Shown piece after piece: positions 45,250-57,599 of a DNA stretch of 64,000 bases. The stretch covers positions 13,907,989 through 13,971,988 of the forward strand of contig CM073537.1 in NCBI GenBank assembly GCA_037074615.1, in the 5' to 3' direction. The notes under the pieces are model-generated. The model ran no database searches. It was not told where the DNA came from and worked only from the letters and a program-made list of their open reading frames with translations. Position numbers and translations under genes: made by a program. Position 1 is the stretch's first letter, and each line of letters starts with the position of its first letter. The DNA is from Leucaena leucocephala (lineage: Eukaryota; Streptophyta; Magnoliopsida; Fabales; Fabaceae).

Positions 45250-45830
45250 TGGCTTAAATACATAAAATTCTCCTTAATTTTAAGTCATTTACACTTAACT
45301 TCCTTGACCTTTAAAAATTTAAATTAAAGACCATAATATTTCACATTTTGATTACCAAACCCCTATAGTTAAAGTTAACGGTTTTTGTCATATCATAATT
45401 TTTATCTTTTTTATCATATACCACATAATTTAAAAAATAATACTTGACAATTTACATATAATTTTAAGTAGTTTATATTTTTTTATTTAAACAAGTCAAA
45501 TAAATATTTTAAATATGTTTTAAGTATTTAAAAATAATTTAAATTACATATCAAGTGTCAAGTGTTATTGAAATATTTTATATTCTATAAATGTTTTCTT
45601 TTAAGTATTTAAAAAAATTAAAATTATATGTCAAGTGTCTAATATTATTTTTTAAATGACGTAATATATAATAAAAATAAAAAACTTATGACATGACAAA
45701 ATTAGTTAACAATAATTTTAATAGTAGGGCCTTGGTAATCAAAATATAAAATATTAAGATTTTTAATTTAAAGGTTTGAAGGTTATGTGCAACATACCTA
45801 AAATTCAATGGGGTTTTATGTATTTTAGAC
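45250..45830. mobile_element. Long-TIR MITE downstream of copy 5
   Basis: Long inverted arms: 'aaatacataaaattctcctt' at the left and 'ggggttttatgtatttta' at the right. Further in, 'taatatttcacattttgatt' pairs with 'aatcaaaatataaaatatta', and 'gttaacggtttttgtcat' with 'atgacaaaattagttaac'. No coding frame. The window start (1-500) seems to hold a piece of the same family. Confidence 0.65.
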
Positions 45831-45837
45831 TTGAGGT

Positions 45838-46150
45838 TCTTTCTGTGTCATTTTCTCTAAATAAAATGTGCTCGTCAATGAATAATATGAGCTCAAGAGG
45901 GGTCATCTTCAGGCGAAAACTTATTTATTGTCTTTTTAGAGTCGTAAATAGAAGATATTTCTAATGAATACTTAAAGGTTTTATTTTTGAAAAAAATATC
46001 AACAAAAGTTTTATTTAGAAGTACTAAATTTACAATATCTAATGAAAACAGAAAAATATAAGAGTTTTGATTATAACACATTCTACACAAATGATAAAAA
46101 TATGAATGAATAAATATTGTCTAAGATATTTTTAATATTCAAACATTGTC
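45838..46150. repeat. Segmental duplicate of the flank downstream of copy 3
   Basis: Partner of 31.83-32.29 kb (same ordered blocks: 'atcttcaggcgaaa', 'tttattgtctttttagag', 'atcaacaaaagtttta', 'gagttttgattataacaca'). Together with the two 3' UTRs it fixes copy 5 as a duplicate of copy 3. Confidence 0.7.
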
Positions 46151-46384
46151 AAAGAAGGACTATAGTAGAAAGGCCCTATCCTACCCATATATATTAATTT
46201 AAATTTTTTAGTTCCATATTATATAAATTAATTTAGTCCCTAATCTATTGTTTAATATGCGTATAAAAAACTGGTATAATGATTTACCATGATATCCAGT
46301 ATTTATTTAAGAAAATGATATAATAATATTTTTTATTTCTAATTATATTTTAAAAAAATTAAATTGACAAATTTTAATTTTTGA

Positions 46385-48965
46385 ATAAAAACTGCTTTTG
46401 CAGAAACATACTTAAGAGAATATTTGGATTAGATTGTGTAGAATAGATTTTAGAAAATAGATTTTTGGTAGAATAGGTGTATGTTTTGATTGGACACAAA
46501 ACTATAGTTTTGTGTTTAAAATCTTGGTTTTGGATAAAATAATTCAAACACCCCATATTTTTCACAATCAATTTTTTACGGAAACTAATAAACTATCTAA
46601 ATACTAAGTTTTTTCTTACGATCAATTTTTTACTAAAATCAATGAATTATCCAAATAGTAATTTTTATCCACAATCTATTTTTTTTTCACCAAAACTATA
46701 TTTTTTGTATAAGCTAGGGGAATAACTTCTAACTGATGTGTTTGGATTAACTTTTGGATGATAGATTTTTAGAAAACATTAGATTTTGAGTAGAATATAT
46801 TTTATGAAAAATCTATTTTTTATTATTGTGTTTGGATTAGATTTTACAAAAAAAATTGATTCTTAGAAGTGGTTCCCTTAGCTTTTTTAAAACCACAGTT
46901 TTGGATGAAAAATTGATTGTAGGAAAAAATTAGTGTTTGGATAGTTTATTGGTTTTGGTAAAAAATTAATTGTGGGAAAAATTAGTGTTTTGGTATTTTG
47001 TTGGTTTTCGTAAAAAATTGATTATGTGAAAAAAATTAACATTTGGATATTTTATTAGTTTTTCTAAAAAATTGATTGTGAAAAATGTGGGGTGTTTGGA
47101 TTATTTGATCCAAAACCATAGTTTGGATTAAAAAATATTTTTTTACAAAAATCTATTCTATTCAAAATTATTTTTCTAAAATCTATTCTCCCCATATTCT
47201 ATTATTCAAAATCTATTATACCTAAAATCTATTTTTTAGAATATATTCTACCCTGAATATATTCTCTAGAATCTAATCCAAACATACCCTATATATTAAA
47301 AAAATAGATTTTGATAAAATAGATTTTTGAAGAATAGATTTTTGAATAGAATAGAGTTTAGTAGAATAAATTTTGGGTAAAATAGATTTTAGAAGAATAG
47401 ATTTTTATGAAAATATTATTTTTTAATTCAAACTGTGATTTTGGATTAAATAATCCAAACACTCCATATTTTCTACAATCAAATTTTTACAAAAACCAAT
47501 AAACTATTTAAATACTATTTTTTCCCACAATATATTTTTTACCAAATCAATAAACTATCAAAACACTAATTTTTTTCCACTATAAATTTTTTACCAAAAT
47601 CAATAAAATATCCAAATATTAAGTGTGTTTGGATTAGATTATGGAGTATATATTAAGATTCTAGAGAATAGATTTTTGGTATAATAGACTTTAAAAGAAT
47701 AGGTTTTTGGGTAGAATAGATTTTGAGTAAAATAGATTTTGATAAAAAATTATTTTTTAATCCAAACTATGGTTTTAGATCAAATAATCCAAACACCCCA
47801 CATTTCCCACAATATTTTTTTTTTACGAAAACTAATAAACTATCTAAACACTAATTTTTCCCTCAATCAATTTTTAACCAAAACCAATAAACTATCGAAA
47901 CATTAACTTTTTCCCATAATCAATTTTTCACTAAAACTAATAAATTATCTAAACACCAATTTTTTTTCCACAATATATTTTTCTACCAAAATTATGGTGT
48001 TAGAAAAGTTAGGTGGAACCACTTCTAACAATCAATATAATTTTTTTACAAAATTTATTCTTCAAAAGCTAATCCAAACACACCAATAAAAAATAGCTTT
48101 TTCACAAAATCTATTCTCCCATAAAACATATATTCGCCAAAAGCTAATTCAAGCATATTAGTTAGAAGTTGTTCCCCCTAACTTATACTAAAACCATAGT
48201 TTTGGTAAAAAAAAAATAGTTTGTGGATAAAAATTATTGTTTGAACAGTTCATTGATTTTGGTAAAAAATTGATTATAGCAAAAAATTAATATTTGGATA
48301 ATTTATTGATTTTTGTGAGGAAAAAAATTAGTGTTTAGATAGTTTATTAATTTTCATAAAAAATTGATTGTGAAAAATATGGGGTGTTTGGATTATTTGA
48401 TCTAAAAGCATGGAACCATAATTTTGGAAACAAAACAAACACACTGATTTATTCCCACAATATATTTTTCTATCAAAACCATGGTTTTAAAAAATGTAGG
48501 GGTAACTACTTCTAATAATCAACTTTTTATAAAATCTATTCTCTAGAAGTCAATTCAAATATACCAATAAAAAATAGATTTTTCATAAAATATATTATAG
48601 TCAACATATATTCTCTGTTCAAAAATATATTTTTTAAAAATTAATCCAAACACACCAGTTAAAACATATTCTCCTAGCTTATATTAAAACTATGATTTTT
48701 GTAAAAAAAAAAATAGATTGTGTATAAAAATTGGTATTTGGATAGTTTATTAGTTTTGGTAAAAAAATAATTGTGTGAAAAAATTAGCGTATTAGCGTTT
48801 GGATAATTTATTAGTTTTCTTGAAAAATTGATTATAAGAAAAAATTAGTGTTTGAATATGCTATTTGTTTTTATGAAAAAATTGATAGTGAAAAATATGG
48901 GGTATTTGGATTATTTTATCCAACACTATAGTTTTAGACACAACCATGGTTTTGAAACCAATCCA
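46385..48965. repeat. Cluster of related TIR elements with inner minisatellite
   Basis: Extremely AT-rich. At least two similar elements of about 459 bp can be bounded (46828-47286 and 47625-48083), each starting 'gtgtttggattagatt' and ending with its complement 'aatctaatccaaaca' or 'agctaatccaaacac'. Inside are two to four tandem units of about 60 bp of the type 'aaaaattgattgtgggaaa' plus 'ttagtgtttggatagttta', present in both orientations across the cluster. Incomplete copies fill the rest. No coding frame. It should form strong secondary structure. Confidence 0.65.
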
Positions 48966-49921
48966 AAGACATACATAGAAAGAGAAATTGATACAAACGA
49001 TAAAGAAAGCACTAAAATTTGTTGCAGGGGTCATCCCAAAATTTTGAGGCGAACAAAAGTAGTGAATATGGAAAAACGAGTACTGGTTTAGATATGGCTT
49101 ATCTTTTAGCCCTAATATATATTTTTATTAATAAAATAATATATTTGGAAAAATCAAATGGCAAAGATTCATTGACCATCGCAGAAAGAAAATGGACGAT
49201 AAAGGGTTGCGACTTGTGGCAGCAAACAGGCAAGAAGGTTAAGATCCGGTGACAACGACAAGCATAACGTATGGTGCCAGCGGAGATTGACGACAACAGA
49301 GCAAAACACAGAGGAAGGAAGTTGTAGGAGAGAATTGTGACAGTGGATTGGTATGAAAGGAGCGAGTCGATTTGAGTAGTGCTGAAACATTAAAAGAGGA
49401 TAATAGTGATCCTACGACTGCCCTAATCCTTTCTAATCCAACTCTCATTTCTAATTTACTTTCTTTTTATATTGATTAGCCTGACCCTAATTCTCCTGTT
49501 TCTATGTCACATGATGGTGGCACTGAGTCAAAAAGTGGAGTACATATTATATCTCCTTCCCCAAGCCACATGGACAATCCACTCACACTGAATGCACTTG
49601 ATATACCGAAGCTTATTCCTTCTATTGTGCAACCCCTGATTTAGAATTGAAATCCCTTCCTTTAACTTGAAATATGTCTTTCTTGCTAATGATTGCAAAT
49701 TGCATGTTCTTATTTCCAGTTCTCTAAGTAGTTCTAAAGAAGAGATATTAGTTTTTGTATTGACAAGGTATAGAAGGGCTATAGGTTGGTCTTTATGGGA
49801 TATACTAAATTGCATATTCTTATTTCCAGTTCTCTAAGTAGTTCTAAAGAAGAGAGATTAGTTTCTGTGTTGAAAATGTATAGAAGGGCTATAAGTTGGT
49901 ATTTATGGGACATACTAGTGA

Positions 49922-50760
49922 TTGATCCATTGGTTTGCATACAGAAGATCCTTTTGGCTGAAGGGTCCAAGCCAGTTAAGTAGTCACCAAGGAAAGGAAG
50001 TCGATCCTCTTATTCATGTAGTTAAGAAGGAGGTATCTATGTTATTAAGTGCTGAGATCATATATGATATCTCAGACAGTGAGTGGGTGAGCCCGGTACA
50101 AGTAGTACCGAAGAATAGCAGTATCACAGTAGTGAGAAATAAGAGTAATGAACTTATTCTAATAAGAGTTCAAAATGCTTGGAGAATGTGTATAGACTAT
50201 AGGAAGTTTAATGAAGTGACTAGGAAGGATCATTTTCCATTACCTTTCATTGATCAAATATTGGAAAGAATATCTGGTAAATCTCACTATTGTTTCTTGG
50301 ATGGCTTTTCAAGTTACTTCCATGTGCTGATTGCACCTGCAAACTAAGACAATACTACTTTTACATACCCTTTTGGTACCTAAGCTTCTCGAAAGATGCC
50401 ATTTGGGTTATGTAACGCTTAAGGCACCTTTTAAAGGTGTATGATAGTGATCTTTAGTGATTTATTGGAGCAAAATATGGAGGTTTTAATGGATGACTTG
50501 ATAGCTTTAATGATTGTTTGCTTAGTCTTGAACATGTTCTTGGTAGATATATTAAGAAAAAATTGGTTTTGAATTATAAAAAATGTCATTTCATAGTAGA
50601 TAGTGGCATAGTGTTAGGTCATCGCATCTCCCAAAAGGGGATTAAGGTTGATCGAGCTAAGATTAAAATTATTTCTTCACTTCCCTATCCTACTTGTCTT
50701 AAAAATTTGAGGTCTTTCTTAGGGCATGCGGGTTTTATCAGCTCATTGTAAAAGATTTTA
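49922..50760 (+). pseudogene. Gypsy reverse transcriptase remnant
   Basis: Recognisable pieces: SEWVSPVQVVPKNS, WRMCIDYRKFNEVTRKDHFP, FLDGFSSYFHVLIAP, then after a stop MPFGLCNA, LMDDLI in the place of the catalytic motif, and KKCHFIVDSGIVLGHRIS, RSFLGHAGF. Stops at 50345-50347 and beyond and frame changes break it into at least three parts. The family normally has YMDDF-like residues at the catalytic site; the Asp pair is still visible. Confidence 0.85.
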
Positions 50761-50973
50761 GTACAATTACTTTACCCCTTTCTACTTTGTTGAAAAAAGA
50801 TATTGATTTTCACTTTGATGATAAATTTAGACATGCCTTTGACACTTTGAAATCCTTGCTTGTTTCTCCTCCTATTCTCACTGCACCTAATTGGGATTTT
50901 TCTTTTGAACTATGATGCTTCTAACTTTATAGTGGGTGATATGCTTGGTTAGAGGGAGGAAAAGTGATCTAGA

Positions 50974-51260
50974 GTGATAGGCTATGCCTCTAGGACACTT
51001 AACTCCGCTCAAGTGAATTATACCATTATCGAGAAAGAACTTTTTGCTATAATCTTTGCTTTAGATAAGTTTAGACATTATCTGATAAACTCTCGAGTGG
51101 TTGTCTTTATAGATCACGCAGCGGTGCAATACTTGTTCAAGAAGCCCCATTCTAAATCAAGATTGCTGAGATGGGCTTTGTTACTGTAAGAGTTCGATAT
51201 TGAAATCAGAGACAGAGCTAAAGCAGAGAATTATGGGGCTAACCACCTTAGTCAGTTACC
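50974..51260 (+). pseudogene. Gypsy RNase H remnant
   Basis: Reads GYASRTLNSAQVNYTIIEKE, LFAIIFALDKFRHYL, VFIDHAAVQYLFKK and RLLRWALLL, the usual RNase H wording of plant gypsy pol, then a stop at 51187-51189 and further sequence in the same frame (EFDIEIRDRAKAEN). It belongs to the element spanning 49.6-53.9 kb. Confidence 0.85.
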
Positions 51261-51589
51261 TAAAGGCACTAAGAGAGTTGACTCTTATGATCTTACTATT
51301 GATTCATTTCCTAATTCTGAATTTTTTGCCTTAGCAGTTCAAGAGCCTTGGTACTATAATATTGTTCATTATATTGTCATTGATCTTGTGCCTTCTTCTA
51401 TGTCTAAGTTTTAGTTTGATAAGCTGAAGAGGGAGGCAAGATACTATATTTGGGATAATCCAATTCTTTGGAAGCAATGCAATGACTAGATCATCAGACA
51501 ATATGTTCCTAATAATAAGATCCACTATATCCTTACCTTTGCACATTCTTTATCTTGTGGGAGTATTTTAGTGCTAAGAGGACTGCTAG

Positions 51590-52205
51590 GAAGGTTTTAG
51601 AGTATGGGTTTTACTAGCCTACTTTATTCAAAGATACTTATACCTTTTACAAGTCTTGTGATAAGTGCCAGAGGTTTATGAATCTAGGTAGAAAGCATGA
51701 AATGCCTTTAAGACCTATGCGTTTTTGTGAAATTTTTATGTATGGGGCATGGATTTTATGGGTCCCTTTCCTCCATCATTTGGATTTTCATATATATTAC
51801 TTTCAATAGATTATGTGTCTAAATGAGTAGAGGTAGTGTCAACTAGGAAAAGATTATGCTTTTACTGTTGCCAAGTTTTGACATTCTCATATCTTTTGTA
51901 GGTACAACATTCCAAGAGCAATGGTCAGTGACCAAGGAATACATTTCTACAATAAGACTCTACTTGCTAAATATAGAGTTAATCACAAGCTGGCCACTCC
52001 TTACCATCCTCAGACAAATGGGTTTGTTGAAGTGTCCAATCAGGAAGTGAAGCGAATACTAGAAAAGATTGTGAAACCATCCCACAAAAACTGGAGTAAA
52101 AGGCTTAAAGAGGTGCTATGGGCTTACAGGACTACCTATAAGACCCCTATAGGTATGTCTCCTTTTCGGTTGCTCTATGAAAAGTCTTGTCATATACCTA
52201 TGTAG
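51590..52205 (+). pseudogene. Gypsy integrase remnant
   Basis: The zinc-finger part (CDKCQRFMNLGRKHEMPL) is followed by a frame change, a degraded core, then a clean stretch 51921-52205: MVSDQGIHFYN, HKLATPYHPQTNGFVEVSNQ, WAYRTTYKTPIGMSPFRLLY. The second catalytic Asp (SDQG) is kept, but the usual NGQ/NGLAE segment is changed to NGFVEVS, and the protein stops at 52203-52205. Confidence 0.85.
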
Positions 52206-52209
52206 ATCA

Positions 52210-53928
52210 AGCATAAATCTTAGTGGGAGATCAAGGTATGTGATGCAGACCTTGAATCATCACTTGAAAACCAGACAATACAACTCCAAGAGCTTGAAGA
52301 GATGAGACTTGAATCCTATTATAATGCCATAATATACAAAAACAAGATGAAAATGATTCATGAAAAACAAATTATGAGGAAAGAGTTTTATGAATGTGAC
52401 AAGGTTATGAAGTTCAAGGCCCGGTTAAAGTTGATGCCCAAGAAGTTCATCACCAAGTAGGAGGGCACTTCCAGAGTTACCAAGATACATTCATCAGGTA
52501 CGATAGAGCTAGTGGATGAAGCAACTAGCCATGTTTCATGAGCCAATAGTCATATGCTTAAGCACTACCATGAGGATCAGAGACCCCCTAATCACACAGT
52601 TGTTTCCTTCCACCCTTCTCCTTTACTTTCTATTGTATTGCTGGTGATATCTGTTTGCTGAGATAGTTAGGAGTAAGTGTGGGGGAGGGAACCTTTCCAG
52701 TAGGAAGTAGTTTTTCTTTCTTTCATTTAGTAGTTGTTAATTTAATTTCCCTTGCTCTTGCCATTTTGACTACACTTGTTTTTTCTTACATTGAGGACAA
52801 TGTATTGACTAAGTGTGGGGGAGAGATTGCTTTTGCTGATTTATTTTATCATTGCTTGGATTTCCATTTTATTGACTTTGCATTATGCACTGTTTGTTTA
52901 ATTGAGCTGAAATAATCTAAAAAATTCAAAAATTTTAAACTTTTTGAGCTAAATTGATCGGGCTTATCTTTTGCTTCTCAAGTATTGCTGCTATAATCAC
53001 CTTTTTATTTGCCTCATTGGTTGATTTCTTGATTGTACTGCATTCATTTCTAAACTCTTTCACCCAAATACAAGCAATCTAAATTGACTTTTGTTTACCC
53101 CTTTGCTTCTTTCACTTTCATTTCATTCCATTGTTTTTGAACAAGTGTTTTGCATGAGTTACATTATGTTCTTCATGATTAAATGTGCATCATTGATGTT
53201 TCTATTTTTATCTTTTTGGGTTAGGTTTTCCAATATACAAAAAAAAGGAAATAGAAAAGGCAAGAAAGAGAAGAAAATGTACAGAAAAAGCCAAGCAAGA
53301 AGTTAAAAAAAACAGAGAGAGAAAAAAAGAAAGAAAGAAAAAGGAAAGACAAAGAAATAATTTTTTCAAAAAGAATAAAGTTTGAAATAAGATATCACTT
53401 GGTGGTTGAAGATTAAAGATTGATTCTATTTGTACATTGGTGTTCATTTGATAGTCGCACTTTAGCTCACTTTGAGCTGTTTCTTAACACTCATACGTTG
53501 AACTTGTTATTATTTCTATTTCATCCATCTATTAGCCTTTCACCAACATTACAACCCTACAAAGTTCCCTTGATCATGAATCTATGGTATGTTAGTGGTG
53601 GAGATAGTAGAATCTCTATAAACCTATGGTAGGTGCTAATTTAGATTGATTAAGTGAAAATTTTCCCTATTTGAGAGATGAGTGAGACCCTAGTACCTTA
53701 TGAGAGATTTATTATGTTTCTCTTCCTTCTATCTTGCTATGTCTCTTATGTTAATTTCTTTGCACCAAACTATTCCATGACTGTTGATTTATTAGGGATA
53801 GAGGTTGCTTGAGTGATTGCATATTCTTGCTTTGTTGGTTTTATGTTTTGTATTGAGTTTAACTGTTGGATTTCTCTTTACTAATATTTTACCCAGGAGT
53901 GCAAAAGGCTTAAGTGTGGGGGAGTTGA
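52210..53928. other. Non-coding spacer of the gypsy element
   Basis: After integrase, a degraded C-terminal region (52.2-52.55 kb, KARLKLMPKKF-type wording) and then non-coding sequence with three 'gtgtgggggag' sites. A purine-rich patch at 53.23-53.36 kb has runs of 'aaagaaagaaa'. The final 'ttaagtgtgggggagt' (about 53.91-53.93 kb) is the probable polypurine tract. Confidence 0.6.
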
Positions 53929-55515
53929 CAAACTCATTTATTTATATATATTGTCATATCATTTGGATGGGTTTTAGTCACTATAATTGGTCTTTATTGC
54001 ATTATTTGATTATCATTTGAATTATTGTGCCTTACATTAAATTTGTATTTATAGGGGCAAAATTATCACATTTTGGTTTAATTATGATTAATTAATTTGT
54101 AGGACAATTGATGCTATTATTTGTAAATTTTATTGTAGGGTACTTGGGAGAAATTAGAATTTAAAAGCTTATAGGAGAAAATAGCAACAAAGGATCATAA
54201 AATACAAAGAACGATCAAAATAATGTTGCTGACGGACCAAGAGAAATGACAAAGAAGGACCTGAAATTAAGAAACTCCAGAGAAAGACTAACATCAAATG
54301 ACAGAGAATGACCATCGAATTTCAAAAAATACAACGAAGTCCCAAGACACCAAAACGGTGTCAATTTGCTCTCAACCCTAAAATCTGATTTTCTTCTTCT
54401 TCTTCTTCTTCAGTGAGAGACGCACATATCAGGGAGTAAAGTTTGACGGCAACTCCTCTCCATTCACACCAAACCTCATTCTTGGCTAAATCCCCCGCTC
54501 CCCAAATCATTCATCCATCATTCCATCTCTGATTTCCCTACGTCTTCTCTTCATTTTTCAGCTGTCTTCGTTATCCACCGTTGCTCTTTGCGGTTGACCA
54601 TGGGTGGCCATGGAAGCTTAATGGTGGTTTCAACTTTGATGGCTATGTGTGGCTATAGCATTTTAATCCTCGGATTCAGTAGCAATGGAAAGAGCTTAGA
54701 TTTTCAAATAGGAGTTTGAGTTACTTTAATCTTCTACCCATTAGTTATCTCATGATTCCTAAGTCTTAGTATAGTTTATTAATTATTGGGAAGCTTTGTA
54801 ATGATTTATTTGTTTTTGTTGAAGATTATTGTGGCTGGATTACTGCTTAATAATTGATATTGTGCTAATTATAGCTTTGATTTCACTACTTTGTTTTGGG
54901 GTCAAAACTTTGTATTGAGATTATATAGTGATTATTCAAGGTGGCTTGAATTGTTAGATCATTATATAAGTTGTTGGCTTTAATTCTATTTTATGAATTA
55001 TTTGAGTAATAATTTAGCATTGGTTTTAATATCCTTAGTTCTAGTTTACTATTTTGGTGGCAGTTAGTAAATTGAGAATTTGGAAAAATATTTTGTGACA
55101 ATTCGAAGTGTCTCGGTTGTTATATTAAAAGCTTAATTATAATTCTTGATTCATTGTTTTAAACTCCTATATCTGTTGAAGTAATGATTTCTTGAGCTAT
55201 TAAATTGGAGGGTTGCTTTTATCCTAGTTAATCACTTGTGTTTTCATTCCATTCATTCATTATCATACCATATCACTCATTTTAAATTAAAAATACTAAA
55301 AACAAGTCTTTCATGCTTATTTTAATTCATTGCAATTTTAGTGATAGTTAATCAAATCAAACTATATTCTATAGTTTAGGTTGCATTTCATTTAGTTACT
55401 TAGAAATTTAATTTTTTTTAGCTCCTCAAAAGAAAACGACTTAATGTTGCACTATATGCAATCCTTAGTTAAATTTTGAAGTAACTCCAAGGCGACATCG
55501 GACTTAGGTTGTTTC
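53929..55515 (+). repeat. Probable 3' LTR of the gypsy element
   Basis: Begins TGACAAACTC directly after the polypurine tract. It contains a moderately GC-richer stretch at 54.2-54.65 kb (transcribed leader-like, with a (CTT)n run near 54.39 kb), and its end region 'ttaatgttgcactatatgca' (about 55.44 kb) resembles plant gypsy LTR ends. There is no second LTR in the window to compare, so the right boundary is approximate. Confidence 0.5.
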
Positions 55516-55827
55516 AATAACACCCATAAGGGAATTAATAAATTTCATAAATATAAGCGTCCAGGTCTATATTAACAAGTAGAATAAAGGGATTTATAAC
55601 AAAAATTATGTGATAAACAACAAACATAGGAAAATTAACAATCCCCACAAATACAAATGTCTAATTTTGCATTAACAAGTAAAATAAGAAAATTTATAAT
55701 GAAAATTAGGGGATTAACAACACACATAAGGGAATTAACAACTTTCATAAATATACGTGTCTAAGTCTATATTAAAAAGTGGAATAAGGAGATTTAACAA
55801 AAATTAGGTGATTAATAACAAGCATAG
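55516..55827. repeat. Tandem repeat, about 95-bp unit, left part
   Basis: Alternating variants: A 'tttcataaatataagtgtc..' and B 'ccacaaatacaaatgtct..', each followed by '.attaacaagt.gaataag..' and 'aaaaattaggtgattaacaac'. It is broken at 55827 by the copia insertion and resumes at 61677. The A-B pairs suggest a higher-order unit of about 190 bp. Confidence 0.75.
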
Positions 55828-56165
55828 TGTTATAAAAATAAGAAAGTTAGAGAAGAAAAGAGGATAACAAGACAAGAATTTGGGAGAGAGAGCAAAGAGA
55901 GTATTTCCCATTCAGATGTGTATCTTTTTCTCTTCTCCATATGCTTTGTACATTGCCTCTATTTATAGGCCTCCAACCCTTAAAACTAATACAAATGTTA
56001 CAAAGAAATAAATGGTAACATAATGACATTTACAATAAGAAACTCCTCCAAACAATTCATTGGGGAGGTTATGGGTTTGTGACATTAAAAGAATATGGAA
56101 TCCTATGAAGAATCCTAAGAGCTAAGGGTGATGGACATCCACACATACATATAATATTTATAACA
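55828..56165 (-). repeat. 3' LTR of the copia element
   Basis: 338 bp, about five mismatches to the other LTR (for instance gcctccaacc versus gcttctaacc). Followed on the right by the purine tract (minus sense) that primes plus-strand synthesis. Confidence 0.9.
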
Positions 56166-57599
56166 CTCCCCATTGGATGTCCATGATAAGTATTGTGCCT
56201 CATTAAAACCTTACTAAGAAAAACTCAGTGGGACAAAAACCTAGTAAGGAAAAAGAGTACACAATACATATTGAAGCTGCCTCATTAAAAATCTTACCAG
56301 GAAAACCCAGTGAGATAAAACCTTAGTTAAGGGAAAAAGTGTTCAGCATAATCTTTACTCCCCTGATGATTATATCACATTTACTTCTCCTTATTACCAC
56401 ATCATTTTTATCCTCTAATGATAACATCGGCTTTTCGATGTCACTTTGTCAATAGAGTGTAATATTTTCTCAAGCGGATAATTTGTAATACTTTTTGTGT
56501 ATATCTTTCTTTTAGTTAAACTATACATGATGCAGTGTTATCATATATTTCTTCAACATATCTTCTGAATATATTGAATTATCAACACGCTCTTCCCTGC
56601 CTTATCCACTCAAATCTCAATTTTATTATCCATTGTGTACCTGCAAGAACTTAATTTTGCCAATAAAATTATACATACAATACCAACATAATATGTAAAT
56701 ATAATAGAATAAATATATAGGACTTCTGATTTACTAAATTTAATATATTTTTATAAACAATAAAGATTATAAAATTATTGGGTATTTAACTCTAGACATT
56801 TTCTTTATACGCTTCAGGCATTTTAAATCCTTAAAATATTATCATGTAAATTTCACTATTTAGTGAGCTATTTGCATATGCTATAACAATATATTAGACG
56901 CATATTTTATTTTCTTATACTACTAATCTAGTAATATATGCAAAAAATTTTGCCTCCACCACAGAATAATATTTTTTATCATAATCATCACTAGCTTTTG
57001 TGAAAATTTTTATTTTCACATAAATGTTTCCATACTTTATATTTCAGATGTTTGGACTGCATGTCCATAATTTTCATATATTGAAATAATATAATTCTAT
57101 TTTTATTGCGTCTTTGCCCTTTTACTTTTCCTTTTGGCCAAATATTTTTCTGTCTACTTTACATACAAGATCCTTATTTGATCACGTGATATTATTAAGA
57201 CTATTGTCGACAACTTTATCTTTTCGGTTTCATTTTTTTATTTTGACATAACTTATTGAGATCTTTTTATTACATTTCAGGTACCTGAATCTCTTTTGAG
57301 TTTTTCTCGAGTAGTTATGTCTTGGCACTCTTCTGAAGTACCTGCCTCCTTAATATAATTATCTTAATTATATGTTCCTCTGTTATCAATATTATATTTG
57401 GAACTGATTAGTGTTTCATGCTTCAGGTATGTCTCACTTTCATTTATATTAATTGGATAATTTTCAACTAGAATTTGAGGTCAGTAATTGAATCTAGCAG
57501 ATATTTTATAATATTTTATGAATACAATATTTTATGAACTTCTAGTTCATACTACTATATTTGAGGATCTTGCATTTAATAGTAATAATGCATTCCTTA

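Larger units (their letters stand above)
49600..53928 (+). mobile_element. Decayed Athila/Tat-like Ty3-gypsy pol region
   Basis: Order of remnants: linker before RT (about 49.70-49.98 kb, with a 110-bp tandem duplication), reverse transcriptase (49.98-50.76 kb), RNase H (50.97-51.25 kb), integrase zinc finger and core (51.6-52.2 kb), then non-coding sequence with repeated 'agtgtgggggag' motifs at about 52.68, 52.81 and 53.91 kb. These are typical of Athila/Tat elements between pol and the 3' LTR. Many stops and frameshifts make it non-functional. The 5' LTR, gag and protease were not found. The order and wording fit a plant retrotransposon rather than an integrated pararetrovirus. Confidence 0.8.

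Noticed and set aside
49922..52205. Integrated pararetrovirus (caulimovirid) sequence
   Set aside because: RT, RNase H and integrase in this order, integrase present at all, and the 'gtgtgggggag' spacer followed by an LTR point to a gypsy retrotransposon.
53091..53447. Genes on both strands at 53.1-53.4 kb
   Set aside because: Both frames come from a purine-rich low-complexity patch in the non-coding spacer of the gypsy element.
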